Positions 38,819-45,273 of a stretch of DNA of 64,000 nt are shown piece by piece (position 1 is the first letter of the stretch; the number at the start of each line of letters is the position of its first letter). Under the pieces are notes generated by a model, which saw only the letters and a program-made list of their open reading frames with translations, had not been told where the DNA came from and searched no databases. Source of the DNA: Stenotrophomonas maltophilia (GTDB lineage: Bacteria > Pseudomonadota > Gammaproteobacteria > Xanthomonadales > Xanthomonadaceae); the NCBI RefSeq assembly GCF_004920835.1, contig NZ_QFHO01000003.1, positions 186,001-250,000 on the forward strand, given 5' to 3'. Both the position numbers and the translations under genes were made by a program.

Positions 38819-39732
38819 GAATCTTCGAAAAAAATTCGCTCAAGAGTGAAATTGCTGAGGTTTCGAGGTTGCTTCGGCTGGCTGGTCCGAATGACGTTTT
38901 TACGCGCATCGGATTAGAGCGCAGGCTAAGAGAGCTCACTGCTCAACAAGACGAGGATCCTGGTAATCATTTCCAGTCGCGTGTGACTTTTAAAGGTGCA
39001 CCAGTCGTTGGAAGTTATGGGATTTCGGCATCTTTTGGTGCTAAAGCTATGACGGCTTTCTCAGACGCCGTCTCTGCGGTCGGTGCATCCTTGCGTGGAG
39101 TTCTCGCTCCTCGAGGGCCACTCCCTGATCGGCCTGATTTCGAAATGTTGATCACAGGAACGGCTGTGGGGTCGTTTGGTTTCGAGCTTGAAAGTCGGAA
39201 TAGGGAGCTGGTGGAAGGTGGCACCGTTTCTGAGGCAGTGGAGCGAGCACAGCTTTTGCTTGAGGCTGCATCTCAAGAGGAAGACGATGCTCTCGCAGAA
39301 GCTCTTGTTGATCTTGATAGGCGTGCCATAGCGACCGTTCGTTCATTTGTCGAAGTCCTTCATCAGCATGGCGCTCTGTGCACAGTAGCTACTGCACATA
39401 GGACATTCAGCTTCTCTAACAACATGGAAGTTGTGCGTAGCGTGGCCCGGCTTGAGGACGGGAACATTGAAGAGGATGAGGAAATACTGGATGGGGTCCT
39501 GATCGGTGTTCTTCCCGTAACTAGGACGCTCGAGTTCCGCTTGCCGGATGCAGTGGTTATCCGAGGGAAGGTAGATAGATCCGTTGGAGATCTTGAAACT
39601 GTCTATGAGGCGTTGCACCAACGGTCCACGGTCCGCGTCCGAACGACAAGAGTCGGCAACGGAAGGCCTAAGTATTTGTTTGTTAGCAAGCCAGAAGCCT
39701 TAGGCAATGGGGATAACGTTCTGAACCCATAA
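38815..39732 (+). CDS. Partner protein of unknown function
   Basis: 305 residues from GTG 38815 overlapping the previous stop. The N-terminus is helical ('LKSEIAEVSRLLRLAG'). The centre has 'VTFKGAPVVGSYGISASFGA' and a hydrophobic 'LITGTAVGSFGFELESRNR'. An acidic helical part contains R176-x6-H183, and the C-terminal beta part includes 'LPVTRTLEFRLPDAVVIRGK' and 'STVRVRTTRVGNGRPKYLF'. No transmembrane segment. The overlap and shared low GC show the two genes moved together. No known domain assigned. Confidence 0.8.
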   Translation: MRIFEKNSLKSEIAEVSRLLRLAGPNDVFTRIGLERRLRELTAQQDEDPGNHFQSRVTFKGAPVVGSYGISASFGAKAMTAFSDAVSAVGASLRGVLAPRGPLPDRPDFEMLITGTAVGSFGFELESRNRELVEGGTVSEAVERAQLLLEAASQEEDDALAEALVDLDRRAIATVRSFVEVLHQHGALCTVATAHRTFSFSNNMEVVRSVARLEDGNIEEDEEILDGVLIGVLPVTRTLEFRLPDAVVIRGKVDRSVGDLETVYEALHQRSTVRVRTTRVGNGRPKYLFVSKPEALGNGDNVLNP

Positions 39733-39978
39733 ATTCCTCCGAGCAAAGGATCAACATCCAGCGGGTGCGATCTCGTGCACGGAGCTTGTGTAGTTCGGCA
39801 AGACCATGTGTTGCCGCATGCCCCACGCTGGCCGCAGCTGCCAACCTGATGCGCCAAGGCCGGCCGTGCCCGGGGTGTGTAGGGCACGGCCGAACTGTGA
39901 CGCCGGTCAGGCGGCCTCTACACGGTACTTGCGGTGTCGGATCTACGCTCGGTCTCCCCCAGGAGCCTGGAGAGAGCC
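39733..39978. other. 246-bp gap, likely near the right prophage boundary
   Basis: No gene. GC rises back to the host level. A hairpin with perfect 10-bp arms GGCCGTGCCC/GGGCACGGCC (39862-39871, 39882-39891) lacks a T-run. The ribosome site GGAGAGAG of the BLUF gene is at the end. The attachment core may lie here but cannot be identified without the left end. Confidence 0.4.
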
Positions 39979-40407
39979 ATGCCTAACAGGGCTGTTGTAT
40001 TTGTCAGTGAAGCGGTCGGCGACCTGACCTCGGCCCACCTGTCCAAGATCATGGCGGACGCAGAGCGATTCAATCGCACTGCCGGAGTAACCGGGGTCAC
40101 GCTGTTTGATGGACAGAGGTTCCTCGCTTACATGGAGGGGCCGCCCGATGGCCTGGATGTGGCCTTTTCCAGAGCAGCGGGCGCCACCAGCCATTCAAGC
40201 CTGATCGAGATTGCGCGGGGGCGGGTCGGGCAGCGCAGGCTTCCGTACTGGCCAATGCGTTGCATCCCCCTGTCGCCGCCGGAGCTGGTGCAGCTGGTGC
40301 GGGCCGACTGGACTTCCTTCCTGCAGCGGGGAGGCGATCAAGCTGGCCAAGCCACCGCGATGGAGATGCTGGTGGCACTGGTCGAACCATTCGCCGAGGC
40401 TGCCTGA
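39979..40407 (+). CDS. BLUF-domain protein lacking the photoactive Tyr and Gln
   Basis: 142 residues. The fold is clear: 'VVFVSEAVGDLTSAHLSKIM', 'AERFNRTAGVTGVTLFDGQR', 'FLAYMEGPPDGLD', about 95 residues plus a short helical tail. BLUF photochemistry needs a Tyr and a Gln. At the equivalent positions, with the same spacing as Tyr21/Asn45/Gln63 of AppA, this protein has Phe8, Asn32 and Ala50. It may bind flavin without responding to blue light, or serve as a plain interaction domain. Confidence 0.85.
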   Translation: MPNRAVVFVSEAVGDLTSAHLSKIMADAERFNRTAGVTGVTLFDGQRFLAYMEGPPDGLDVAFSRAAGATSHSSLIEIARGRVGQRRLPYWPMRCIPLSPPELVQLVRADWTSFLQRGGDQAGQATAMEMLVALVEPFAEAA

Positions 40408-40663
40408 GCAAGATCTTCGACAACAAGCGGCATCCGTTCTACGAGAACGAGGCCGCGTGGGGAGAACCCCGAACGACGGTGGGTGGTTGCCCGATAGTGC
40501 CCAGCCGCCGGCGCTGGCATTCTGACTGTACCGGATCCGGGGCCGCAGGCAGCTCAACCCGGGGGCGCTTGAGCAGCGCCGTGCCGGCACTCATCCCGAA
40601 CGATTCAGCCAGGTCGCCGCCGCGTTCGCAGGATCTGCGACGGCCGGTCGTATCCTTCCGGCC
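40408..40663. other. 256-bp stretch without a supported gene
   Basis: Reading frames exist on both strands but none has a credible start with a ribosome site or recognisable protein. It could include the remnant of a disrupted gene at the phage-host junction. No repeat or strong hairpin noticed. Confidence 0.3.
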
Positions 40664-41161
40664 ATGCTTCCCATGCACGGCTACCAAGGCTTCCGCAGCG
40701 CCCCCGTTCCCACTGGCTGGGTCCAGCTGGGTGACAACTGGGTGCTGTGGTGGAGCGGTCGGCAGATCGCCCAGGTTTCCCCAGCCAAGGACCGTGGGGT
40801 GCGTGTGCACCTCGATGCCCGGAAGATGTGGCAGACCAAGGACGAATGGGCAGCCAGTCTCGCCCAGGGCAAGCGCTATGCCGAGCGCTGGTGCGCGGTC
40901 AGGCTGTACCCAGAGCTGCGCCTTCGCGCCGCCGTGGCCCGGCTGCTGGGCACCAAGCCGGCCGAACCGCTGCCCGGCCTGCCACCGACCCGCGAGCAGC
41001 AGCAACAAGCCCGGCGCCTGGCTGAGGCCACGGCTACCGCTACGGCGCGGGTCAAGGAAGCGCTGGAGCCGGCCAAGCCGCCGGCGACAAAGCCCCGTCC
41101 GAAGGACGCGCGCAAGGCGTGGGTGAGGGCAGGGCTGCAGCAGATGCGCCGCGGTGTGTAA
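40664..41161 (+). CDS. Hypothetical host-type protein
   Basis: 165 residues (ATG 40664; ATG 40673 also possible, neither with a good ribosome site). Residues 10-90 ('GWVQLGDNWVLWWSGRQIAQ', 'RVHLDARKMWQTKDEWAASL') form a compact basic domain. The remainder is an Ala/Pro/Lys-rich helical tail. Resembles small uncharacterised Xanthomonadaceae proteins. Function unknown. Confidence 0.65.
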   Translation: MLPMHGYQGFRSAPVPTGWVQLGDNWVLWWSGRQIAQVSPAKDRGVRVHLDARKMWQTKDEWAASLAQGKRYAERWCAVRLYPELRLRAAVARLLGTKPAEPLPGLPPTREQQQQARRLAEATATATARVKEALEPAKPPATKPRPKDARKAWVRAGLQQMRRGV

Positions 41162-41249
41162 CGAGAGGGGGAGTTAAAAAAGGCGGAGCCGGAAGATTCA
41201 CGACTCCATTACGCCATTTTCTTGGAAACCCTTATGCCGCTAGGGTCTT

Positions 41250-41335
41250 TGGTGCCGGTGAAAGGACTCGAACCTTCATGGGGTCACCCCCGGCTGATTT
41301 TGAGTCAGCTGCGTATACCATTCCGCCACACCGGC
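41250..41335 (-). tRNA. tRNA-Leu(CAA)
   Basis: 86 nt including encoded CCA (41252-41250). Acceptor stem GCCGGTG/CACCGGC, a long variable arm as in class II tRNAs, and anticodon stem GCTGA/TCAGC enclosing CTCAAAA, so anticodon CAA. Its 3' end faces the prophage, making it a possible integration target. Confidence 0.95.
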
Positions 41336-41467
41336 AGGCAGCGTGCGAGTGTAACCGAGGTCGGCAGGGCTTTCATAGGGGGAGAGGCGATCAGGGCGCT
41401 TCCTGTCGGCTTCGACCCCATGGTGGCTATACTGCGGCGGCATGTATCCCTCCAGGAGCGGTAGCCG

Positions 41468-41848
41468 ATGACAGTGTTGCAGGACCTGAGGGTGCTGGTG
41501 GTCGAGAACGACGAGATGAGTGCCGCCTTGCTGCAGATGCAGCTGGTGCATGCCGGCGCGACCGTGGTCGGGTTGGCGGCGGGCGTGGCCGAAGCGCTGC
41601 GCCTGCTGGAGGATTCGGCGCCGGACGTGGCCCTGCTCGATTATCGCCTTGCCCGCAATGAAACCAGCGAGCCGGTCGCAGCTGCGCTGTCGGCGCGTGG
41701 CGTACCGTTCGTGCTGGCCACGGGGATGCTGGCCGAGCAGCTGCCTGAGTCCATGCTGGCTGGTGTGCTGCTGGTCAAGCCGTACCTGTCGGCGGATCTG
41801 AGCCGGGCGCTGGCGCGCGCGGTGGGTCGTTCCAGCGCGAAGGCCTGA
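41468..41848 (+). CDS. Stand-alone receiver-domain protein
   Basis: 126 residues, a single REC domain: acidic pocket in 'VVENDEM', phospho-acceptor in 'VALLDYRLA' (about Asp57), the Thr switch in 'FVLATGM' and Lys in 'LLVKPYL'. No output domain. A ribosome site GGAGCGG lies upstream. Such lone receivers act as phosphate shuttles or sinks of two-component systems; no kinase is nearby. Confidence 0.88.
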   Translation: MTVLQDLRVLVVENDEMSAALLQMQLVHAGATVVGLAAGVAEALRLLEDSAPDVALLDYRLARNETSEPVAAALSARGVPFVLATGMLAEQLPESMLAGVLLVKPYLSADLSRALARAVGRSSAKA

Positions 41849-41917
41849 TTGGTCCTGATGGAATCGGCGGGCGTATGCTGCCCGGGCCTGAATGCTCAGG
41901 CCTACAAGGAGAGTGGC

Positions 41918-42115
41918 ATGAAGAAGTGGATCAAGCGCGTGGTTGCTGCGGGTGTCCTTTCGATGGCTGTCTTCGGTGGTACGGCCTCTGCCGCGTGGTG
42001 CGGCCAGCCTTGTTACCAGCTCTACAAGAGCTGCATTGCGCGGGGTGGCGAGGTTGAGCAGTGCCTGCAGGAGCAAGCGTTCTGCGAAGAGGCGATGTGC
42101 GGCGGCAACCCCTGA
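41918..42115 (+). CDS. Small secreted cysteine-rich protein
   Basis: 65 residues behind AAGGAGAG. Signal peptide 'WIKRVVAAGVLSMAVFGGTASAA' type with an ASA-like cleavage site near residue 25. The mature 40 residues carry six Cys ('WCGQPCYQLYKSC', 'CLQEQAFCEEAMC'), enough for three disulfides in the periplasm. Function unknown. Confidence 0.78.
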   Translation: MKKWIKRVVAAGVLSMAVFGGTASAAWCGQPCYQLYKSCIARGGEVEQCLQEQAFCEEAMCGGNP

Positions 42116-42121
42116 TCCAGG

Positions 42122-42144
42122 AACCCCGCCCAGGCGGGGTTTTT
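42122..42144 (+). terminator. Intrinsic terminator
   Basis: GC-rich stem ACCCCGCC/GGCGGGGT (inside 42122-42141) with TTTTT behind it, just after the Cys-rich protein and tail-to-tail with the SRAP gene. Confidence 0.8.
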
Positions 42145-42160
42145 CATTCGCGCGCCATGT

Positions 42161-43117
42161 TCAACCTGCTTCCTCATACATGTAGCGGATGTCCTCGCGG
42201 TCATCGAGAATTCGGTACTGCCGCGCCAGGTCGTCCGGATCGGGATTGAGCCAGGCATCGAGGTATTCCTTGCGGATAGGTACCACGCCGCGATCATGAC
42301 CAGCCGCAGCAACGTCGCCGGGCGGTGTGTCGGTGATGGTGGCGAATGACAGCAGGCGGCCCTCCGGGCCCTCCCATTCCGCCCACAGGCAGGCCAGCAG
42401 CAGGTCGCGCGGTGGATCGGGACGAAACTCCAGCACCGCGTCCTGTTCCTTTTCGTCTGCGCCGAGCGTGCGTCCCGCGATGGCATGGCGGGGCACGTGC
42501 TCGTAGAACGCCTGCACCACCACCACGCCGTGGCGCAGGCCGAACGCACCACGCCAGTAGCCTTCCAGACTGTCGCGTCGTGCGTTGTAGGTGCCGGGAT
42601 AAAGCACGTCGTTGCGTGCGGGCTTGTCAGGAAGCCGGCACTGGTAGCGCATCGGCTTGATCACCCGCTCACCGTTCTCGCTGATCATCACCGGCGCATA
42701 GGTGCCAGGGAAAATCCGGTTATCGCGTGGCAGCAACTGCACCCGGTGCAGGTCTTCAAGCCGGGCTTGCGCGCGCTCGATGCGGTTGCCGGCCACGCGC
42801 AGGTCATTGCGTGCTTTCTGGGTAGGGCGGGTCGCCAGCGTGGCGTTGGCGATATCACGCCGCTCGCACTGGCGGGCCAGGTCCGCTTCCAGTTCGCGTT
42901 GCTCCTGCGCATGCCACTGCTGGATCTTCGCCACGATGTCGCGCCCCAGCTCGGTGCGTGCAGCAGCGAAGCCGTCATCCATCGCCTTGGGTGTCTTCGG
43001 TCGCTTCTTGCCCGGATCGTGCGCGTACAGCTCCGCGAAATCTTCCAGCGACAGGATGGCGCCGAACTCGCGCACCAGCTTGGCGTAGTCGGCGCGGATC
43101 AGGGCGGAATAGCACAT
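42161..43117 (-). CDS. SRAP-family protein, long form
   Basis: 318 residues. Cys2 ('MCYSAL'), 'GTYNARRDSLEGYWRGAFGL', Glu in 'QAFYEHVP' and His in 'AAGHDRGVVPI' are the SRAP active-site elements. Between the N-terminus and the core is an insertion of about 120 helical residues ('AAARTELGRDIVAKIQQWHA', 'LEADLARQCERRDIANATLA') absent from the phage copy, a coiled-coil candidate. It presumably forms DNA-protein crosslinks at abasic sites. Confidence 0.88.
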   Translation of the reverse strand: MCYSALIRADYAKLVREFGAILSLEDFAELYAHDPGKKRPKTPKAMDDGFAAARTELGRDIVAKIQQWHAQEQRELEADLARQCERRDIANATLATRPTQKARNDLRVAGNRIERAQARLEDLHRVQLLPRDNRIFPGTYAPVMISENGERVIKPMRYQCRLPDKPARNDVLYPGTYNARRDSLEGYWRGAFGLRHGVVVVQAFYEHVPRHAIAGRTLGADEKEQDAVLEFRPDPPRDLLLACLWAEWEGPEGRLLSFATITDTPPGDVAAAGHDRGVVPIRKEYLDAWLNPDPDDLARQYRILDDREDIRYMYEEAG

Positions 43118-43194
43118 GGTAAATCTGCCGGGATGGATCGCAGCAACTGCGACGGGGATGAGGCAGGATAGCTCGACCTATAGGGAGATACCGC

Positions 43195-43611
43195 ATGAAT
43201 GATTCCGCCACCTGCCAGTTCCGCGAGACTGTGCCAACCGTCGAGGGCTACTGCCGGTTGCGTGTGCTGGCCGGTCTGAGTGCCAAGACCGAGGAGGCCG
43301 CGGCGCGTGCACTGCCCAATACCTTGTTCGGCGTGTGTGCCTACCAGGGCAACGAACTTGTGGCGATGGGACGGATCGTTGGTGATGGCGGATGTCACCT
43401 TCAGGTCTGCGATATCGCGGTGTTGCCGCGCCTGCAGGGGCAGGGTCTGGGCAAGGAAGTGATGCGGCGCCTGAGCGAGTGGATGCAGGGCAACCTGCCG
43501 CCGTCGGCCTATGTGAGCCTGTTGGCCGATGGCGAGGCGCATCGGCTGTACGCGCAGTTCGGTTTTGCACCGACGGCACCGGCATCGATCGGGATGTATC
43601 GGCGGTTCTGA
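43195..43611 (+). CDS. GNAT-family N-acetyltransferase
   Basis: 138 residues. Acetyl-CoA loop 'QGQGLGKEVMRRL' after 'VCDIAVLPRL', and the C-terminal 'YAQFGFAPTAPAS'. Substrate unknown. Followed by a SMAG repeat pair. Confidence 0.9.
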   Translation: MNDSATCQFRETVPTVEGYCRLRVLAGLSAKTEEAAARALPNTLFGVCAYQGNELVAMGRIVGDGGCHLQVCDIAVLPRLQGQGLGKEVMRRLSEWMQGNLPPSAYVSLLADGEAHRLYAQFGFAPTAPASIGMYRRF

Positions 43612-43630
43612 GGCGCGGTCCAGCGTTTTC

Positions 43631-43690
43631 CATCCACGCATGGCATGGATCTACTGCAGAGTCGGGGTAGATCCACGCCATGCGTGGATG
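43631..43690. repeat. SMAG (GTAG-type REP) inverted pair
   Basis: Two 24-bp units in opposite orientation, 43631-43654 and 43667-43690, the second reading GTAGATCCACGCCATG..., each a palindrome with the GTAG head of S. maltophilia SMAG elements. Downstream of the GNAT gene, where they may act as terminators or RNA-stability signals. Confidence 0.88.
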
Positions 43691-43718
43691 CGTTCCACCA
43701 GCAGATCGCAGGCAAAGA

Positions 43719-43744
43719 AAAACCCCGGTCGAAACCGGGGTTTT
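43719..43744 (-). terminator. Terminator of the tRNA array
   Basis: CCCCGG/CCGGGG stem (43723-43728, 43735-43740) flanked by AAAA and TTTT, giving a U-run on the minus strand after the last tRNA-Glu. Also usable on the plus strand. Confidence 0.82.
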
Positions 43745-43751
43745 CAAGAAT

Positions 43752-43827
43752 TGGCGTCCCCACGGGGATTCGAACCCCGGTCGCCACCGTGAAAGGGTGA
43801 TGTCCTAGGCCTCTAGACGATGGGGAC
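43752..43827 (-). tRNA. tRNA-Glu(TTC), copy 1
   Basis: 76 nt with encoded CCA; acceptor GTCCCCA/TGGGGAC, anticodon loop CTTTCAC (anticodon TTC). Most distal gene of the minus-strand array. Confidence 0.96.
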
Positions 43828-43874
43828 GCACGAAAACTTCAAGTTGTAGATTCTTCGACGGCCTAATGTCGAAG

Positions 43875-43950
43875 TGGTGGAGCCAAGCGGGATCGAACCG
43901 CTGACCTCCTGCATGCCATGCAGGCGCTCTCCCAGCTGAGCTATGGCCCC
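43875..43950 (-). tRNA. tRNA-Ala(GGC), copy 1
   Basis: 76 nt with encoded CCA; acceptor begins GGGGCCA, anticodon stem CCTGC/GCAGG with loop ATGGCAT (anticodon GGC). Confidence 0.96.
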
Positions 43951-43993
43951 ATGAAACGTCGGAATTCTGCTGGGAGCAGAGTCCGTTTGAAAC

Positions 43994-44069
43994 TGGCGTC
44001 CCCACGGGGATTCGAACCCCGGTCGCCACCGTGAAAGGGTGATGTCCTAGGCCTCTAGACGATGGGGAC
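43994..44069 (-). tRNA. tRNA-Glu(TTC), copy 2
   Basis: Identical to the other Glu copies over its visible length, with the same downstream spacer ('CACGAAAA...TTCAAGTTGTAGA') as copy 1. Confidence 0.96.
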
Positions 44070-44118
44070 GCACGAAAAACTTCAAGTTGTAGAACCTTCG
44101 ACGGCCTAATGTCGAAAG

Positions 44119-44194
44119 TGGTGGAGCCAAGCGGGATCGAACCGCTGACCTCCTGCATGCCATGCAGGCGCTCTCCCAGCTGAGCTATGGCCCC
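44119..44194 (-). tRNA. tRNA-Ala(GGC), copy 2
   Basis: 76 nt, same sequence as copy 1. The promoter candidate at 44212 lies just upstream of this copy. Confidence 0.96.
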
Positions 44195-44211
44195 GTGTTA
44201 CCGAGCCGCCC

Positions 44212-44217
44212 ATCATA
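44212..44217 (-). promoter_or_regulatory. Promoter candidate inside the tRNA array
   Basis: -10 TATGAT on the minus strand 18 bp upstream of tRNA-Ala copy 2, followed by a GC-rich discriminator (GGGCGGC) as in stringently controlled stable-RNA promoters. The -35 is poor (TTCCAC at 17 bp). Confidence 0.45.
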
Positions 44218-44334
44218 CCTGCGTGTTCACATTTGTGGAAGCTTTTTTTTAAGCTTTTTTCGTTCCGGATCAACCGCAGCCATGAGGGCAGGGGAACCGC
44301 AACGCCACAACCTGAATGCCGGTGGGCGGTGAAC

Positions 44335-44361
44335 AAAAAAGACCCGGTTATCGGCCGGGTC
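44335..44361 (-). terminator. Terminator within the tRNA array
   Basis: GACCCGG/CCGGGTC stem (44341-44347, 44355-44361) followed on the minus strand by six U. It splits the array into a proximal pair (copies 3) and a distal group with its own promoter. Confidence 0.75.
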
Positions 44362-44379
44362 CTCGTTGTTCATGATGAG

Positions 44380-44455
44380 TGGCGTCCCCACGGGGATTCG
44401 AACCCCGGTCGCCACCGTGAAAGGGTGATGTCCTAGGCCTCTAGACGATGGGGAC
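44380..44455 (-). tRNA. tRNA-Glu(TTC), copy 3
   Basis: 76 nt with CCA, anticodon TTC. Second gene from the array's main promoter. Confidence 0.96.
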
Positions 44456-44509
44456 GCAATTCTCATCAATGTTCTTTAGCGACCTTTCGACGGCCTAATG
44501 CCGAAAGAT

Positions 44510-44585
44510 TGGTGGAGCCAAGCGGGATCGAACCGCTGACCTCCTGCATGCCATGCAGGCGCTCTCCCAGCTGAGCTATGGCCCC
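44510..44585 (-). tRNA. tRNA-Ala(GGC), copy 3
   Basis: 76 nt with CCA, anticodon GGC; first gene after the array's main promoter. Confidence 0.96.
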
Positions 44586-44603
44586 ACGTCGCTGAGGAGC
44601 GAA

Positions 44604-44632
44604 ATAATAGCCTTGCCCCAGGGGGTTGGCAA
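44604..44632 (-). promoter_or_regulatory. Main promoter of the tRNA array
   Basis: -35 TTGCCA (44632-44627), 17-bp spacer, -10 TATTAT (44609-44604) on the minus strand, about 12 nt ahead of the expected start and 19 nt from tRNA-Ala copy 3. Confidence 0.72.
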
Positions 44633-44688
44633 GCATTTGTTGCACTTTTCTTCACGTCGATTGCGAGGTGGATCTCGCTCGCCTGGGC

Positions 44689-45087
44689 TCATGCAGTGTC
44701 GTCGGTCAGCGCGGCCAGGATCGGGCATTGATCCAGCGTGCCGTGCCCCGGGCAGGCATCGACCAGTTGTGACAGCGCGTTGTGCATGCGCTGCAGTTCG
44801 GCCATCCGCTGCGCGATATCCAGCAGGCGTGCCTGGGCCGTGTCGCGGACGCTGCCCATGTCCTGCTGGTGGCGATCACTGAGCGCGAGCAGCTCGCCGA
44901 TTTCTTCCAGGCTGAAGCCCAGTGATTTGGCCCGGCGGATGAAGCGCAGCCGGCGCAGGTCCCGCTCACCGAAGATGCGGTAGCCACCGGCCGAACGTGC
45001 GGCCGTGGGCAGCAGATGCTGGCGCTCGTAGTAGCGGACCGTATCGATGGGCACGCCAGCCTGGCGGGCCAGTTGTCCAATGTTCAT
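44689..45087 (-). CDS. MerR-family heavy-metal-type regulator
   Basis: 132 residues. MerR HTH ('MNIGQLARQAGVPIDTVRYY', 'GGYRIFGERDLRRLRFIRRA'), dimer helix, and a C-terminal metal loop with Cys112 and Cys121 in 'ACPGHGTLDQCPIL', as in CueR/ZntR/PbrR relatives. It twists a promoter with a long spacer to activate it on metal binding. No efflux gene is adjacent, so its target lies elsewhere or it acts on itself. Confidence 0.9.
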   Translation of the reverse strand: MNIGQLARQAGVPIDTVRYYERQHLLPTAARSAGGYRIFGERDLRRLRFIRRAKSLGFSLEEIGELLALSDRHQQDMGSVRDTAQARLLDIAQRMAELQRMHNALSQLVDACPGHGTLDQCPILAALTDDTA

Positions 45088-45124
45088 GGCGGATTCCTGC
45101 GGATGCTGCCGCGCATTGTGAAGC

Positions 45125-45147
45125 CTTGAGTCTGGTCAAGAGTCAAG
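45125..45147. promoter_or_regulatory. MerR-type operator
   Basis: Dyad CTTGAGTC-N7-GAGTCAAG, one mismatch, upstream of the MerR gene. On the minus strand a TTGACT -35 and CACAAT -10 are 20 bp apart, the overlong spacer typical of MerR-activated promoters, which suggests autoregulation. Confidence 0.6.
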
Positions 45148-45273
45148 ACTTTCTGCCGAGCCGCGTATTCAGCGCACTTTGCAACTTTCTTCATAGCCCT
45201 GCCGCTGGACCAGTTCCTACCCTTCGCCTGAACCGGCCATTCGATGGCCCGCAACGAACCGAGGAGGTGGTGT

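Larger units (their letters stand above)
1..39978. mobile_element. Temperate siphophage prophage, left end outside the window
   Basis: The gene order is that of an integrated lambdoid-plan phage: leftward early genes, CI/Cro switch, replication genes, Q, lysis, HK97-type head, lambda-like tail, accessory genes. The integrase and left attachment site are not in the window. The right boundary is not resolved. The last gene I would assign to the phage ends at 39732 and the BLUF gene at 39979 looks chromosomal, but the 3' end of the tRNA-Leu at 41250 is an alternative junction. No repeat pair could be checked because the left end is missing. Confidence 0.93.

Noticed and set aside
38990-39732. 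Calling the partner protein a HEPN RNase because of R176-x6-H183
   Set aside because: The residue after Arg is Ser and the surrounding helices do not clearly form a four-helix HEPN bundle; the motif occurs by chance often. Kept only as an observation.
41162-41250. Attachment site at the tRNA-Leu 3' end
   Set aside because: The tRNA is complete and faces the phage, but no duplicated core can be shown because the left end is outside the window, and two host-like genes lie between it and the last phage gene.
43752-44585. Regularly spaced identical repeats suggesting a CRISPR array
   Set aside because: The repeats fold as complete tRNA-Glu and tRNA-Ala genes with CCA ends; spacers are repeated, not unique.
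45244-45273. ATG 45244 as start of the GlxA-type regulator
   Set aside because: No ribosome site in front; GTG 45274 has GAGGAGG at ideal distance.
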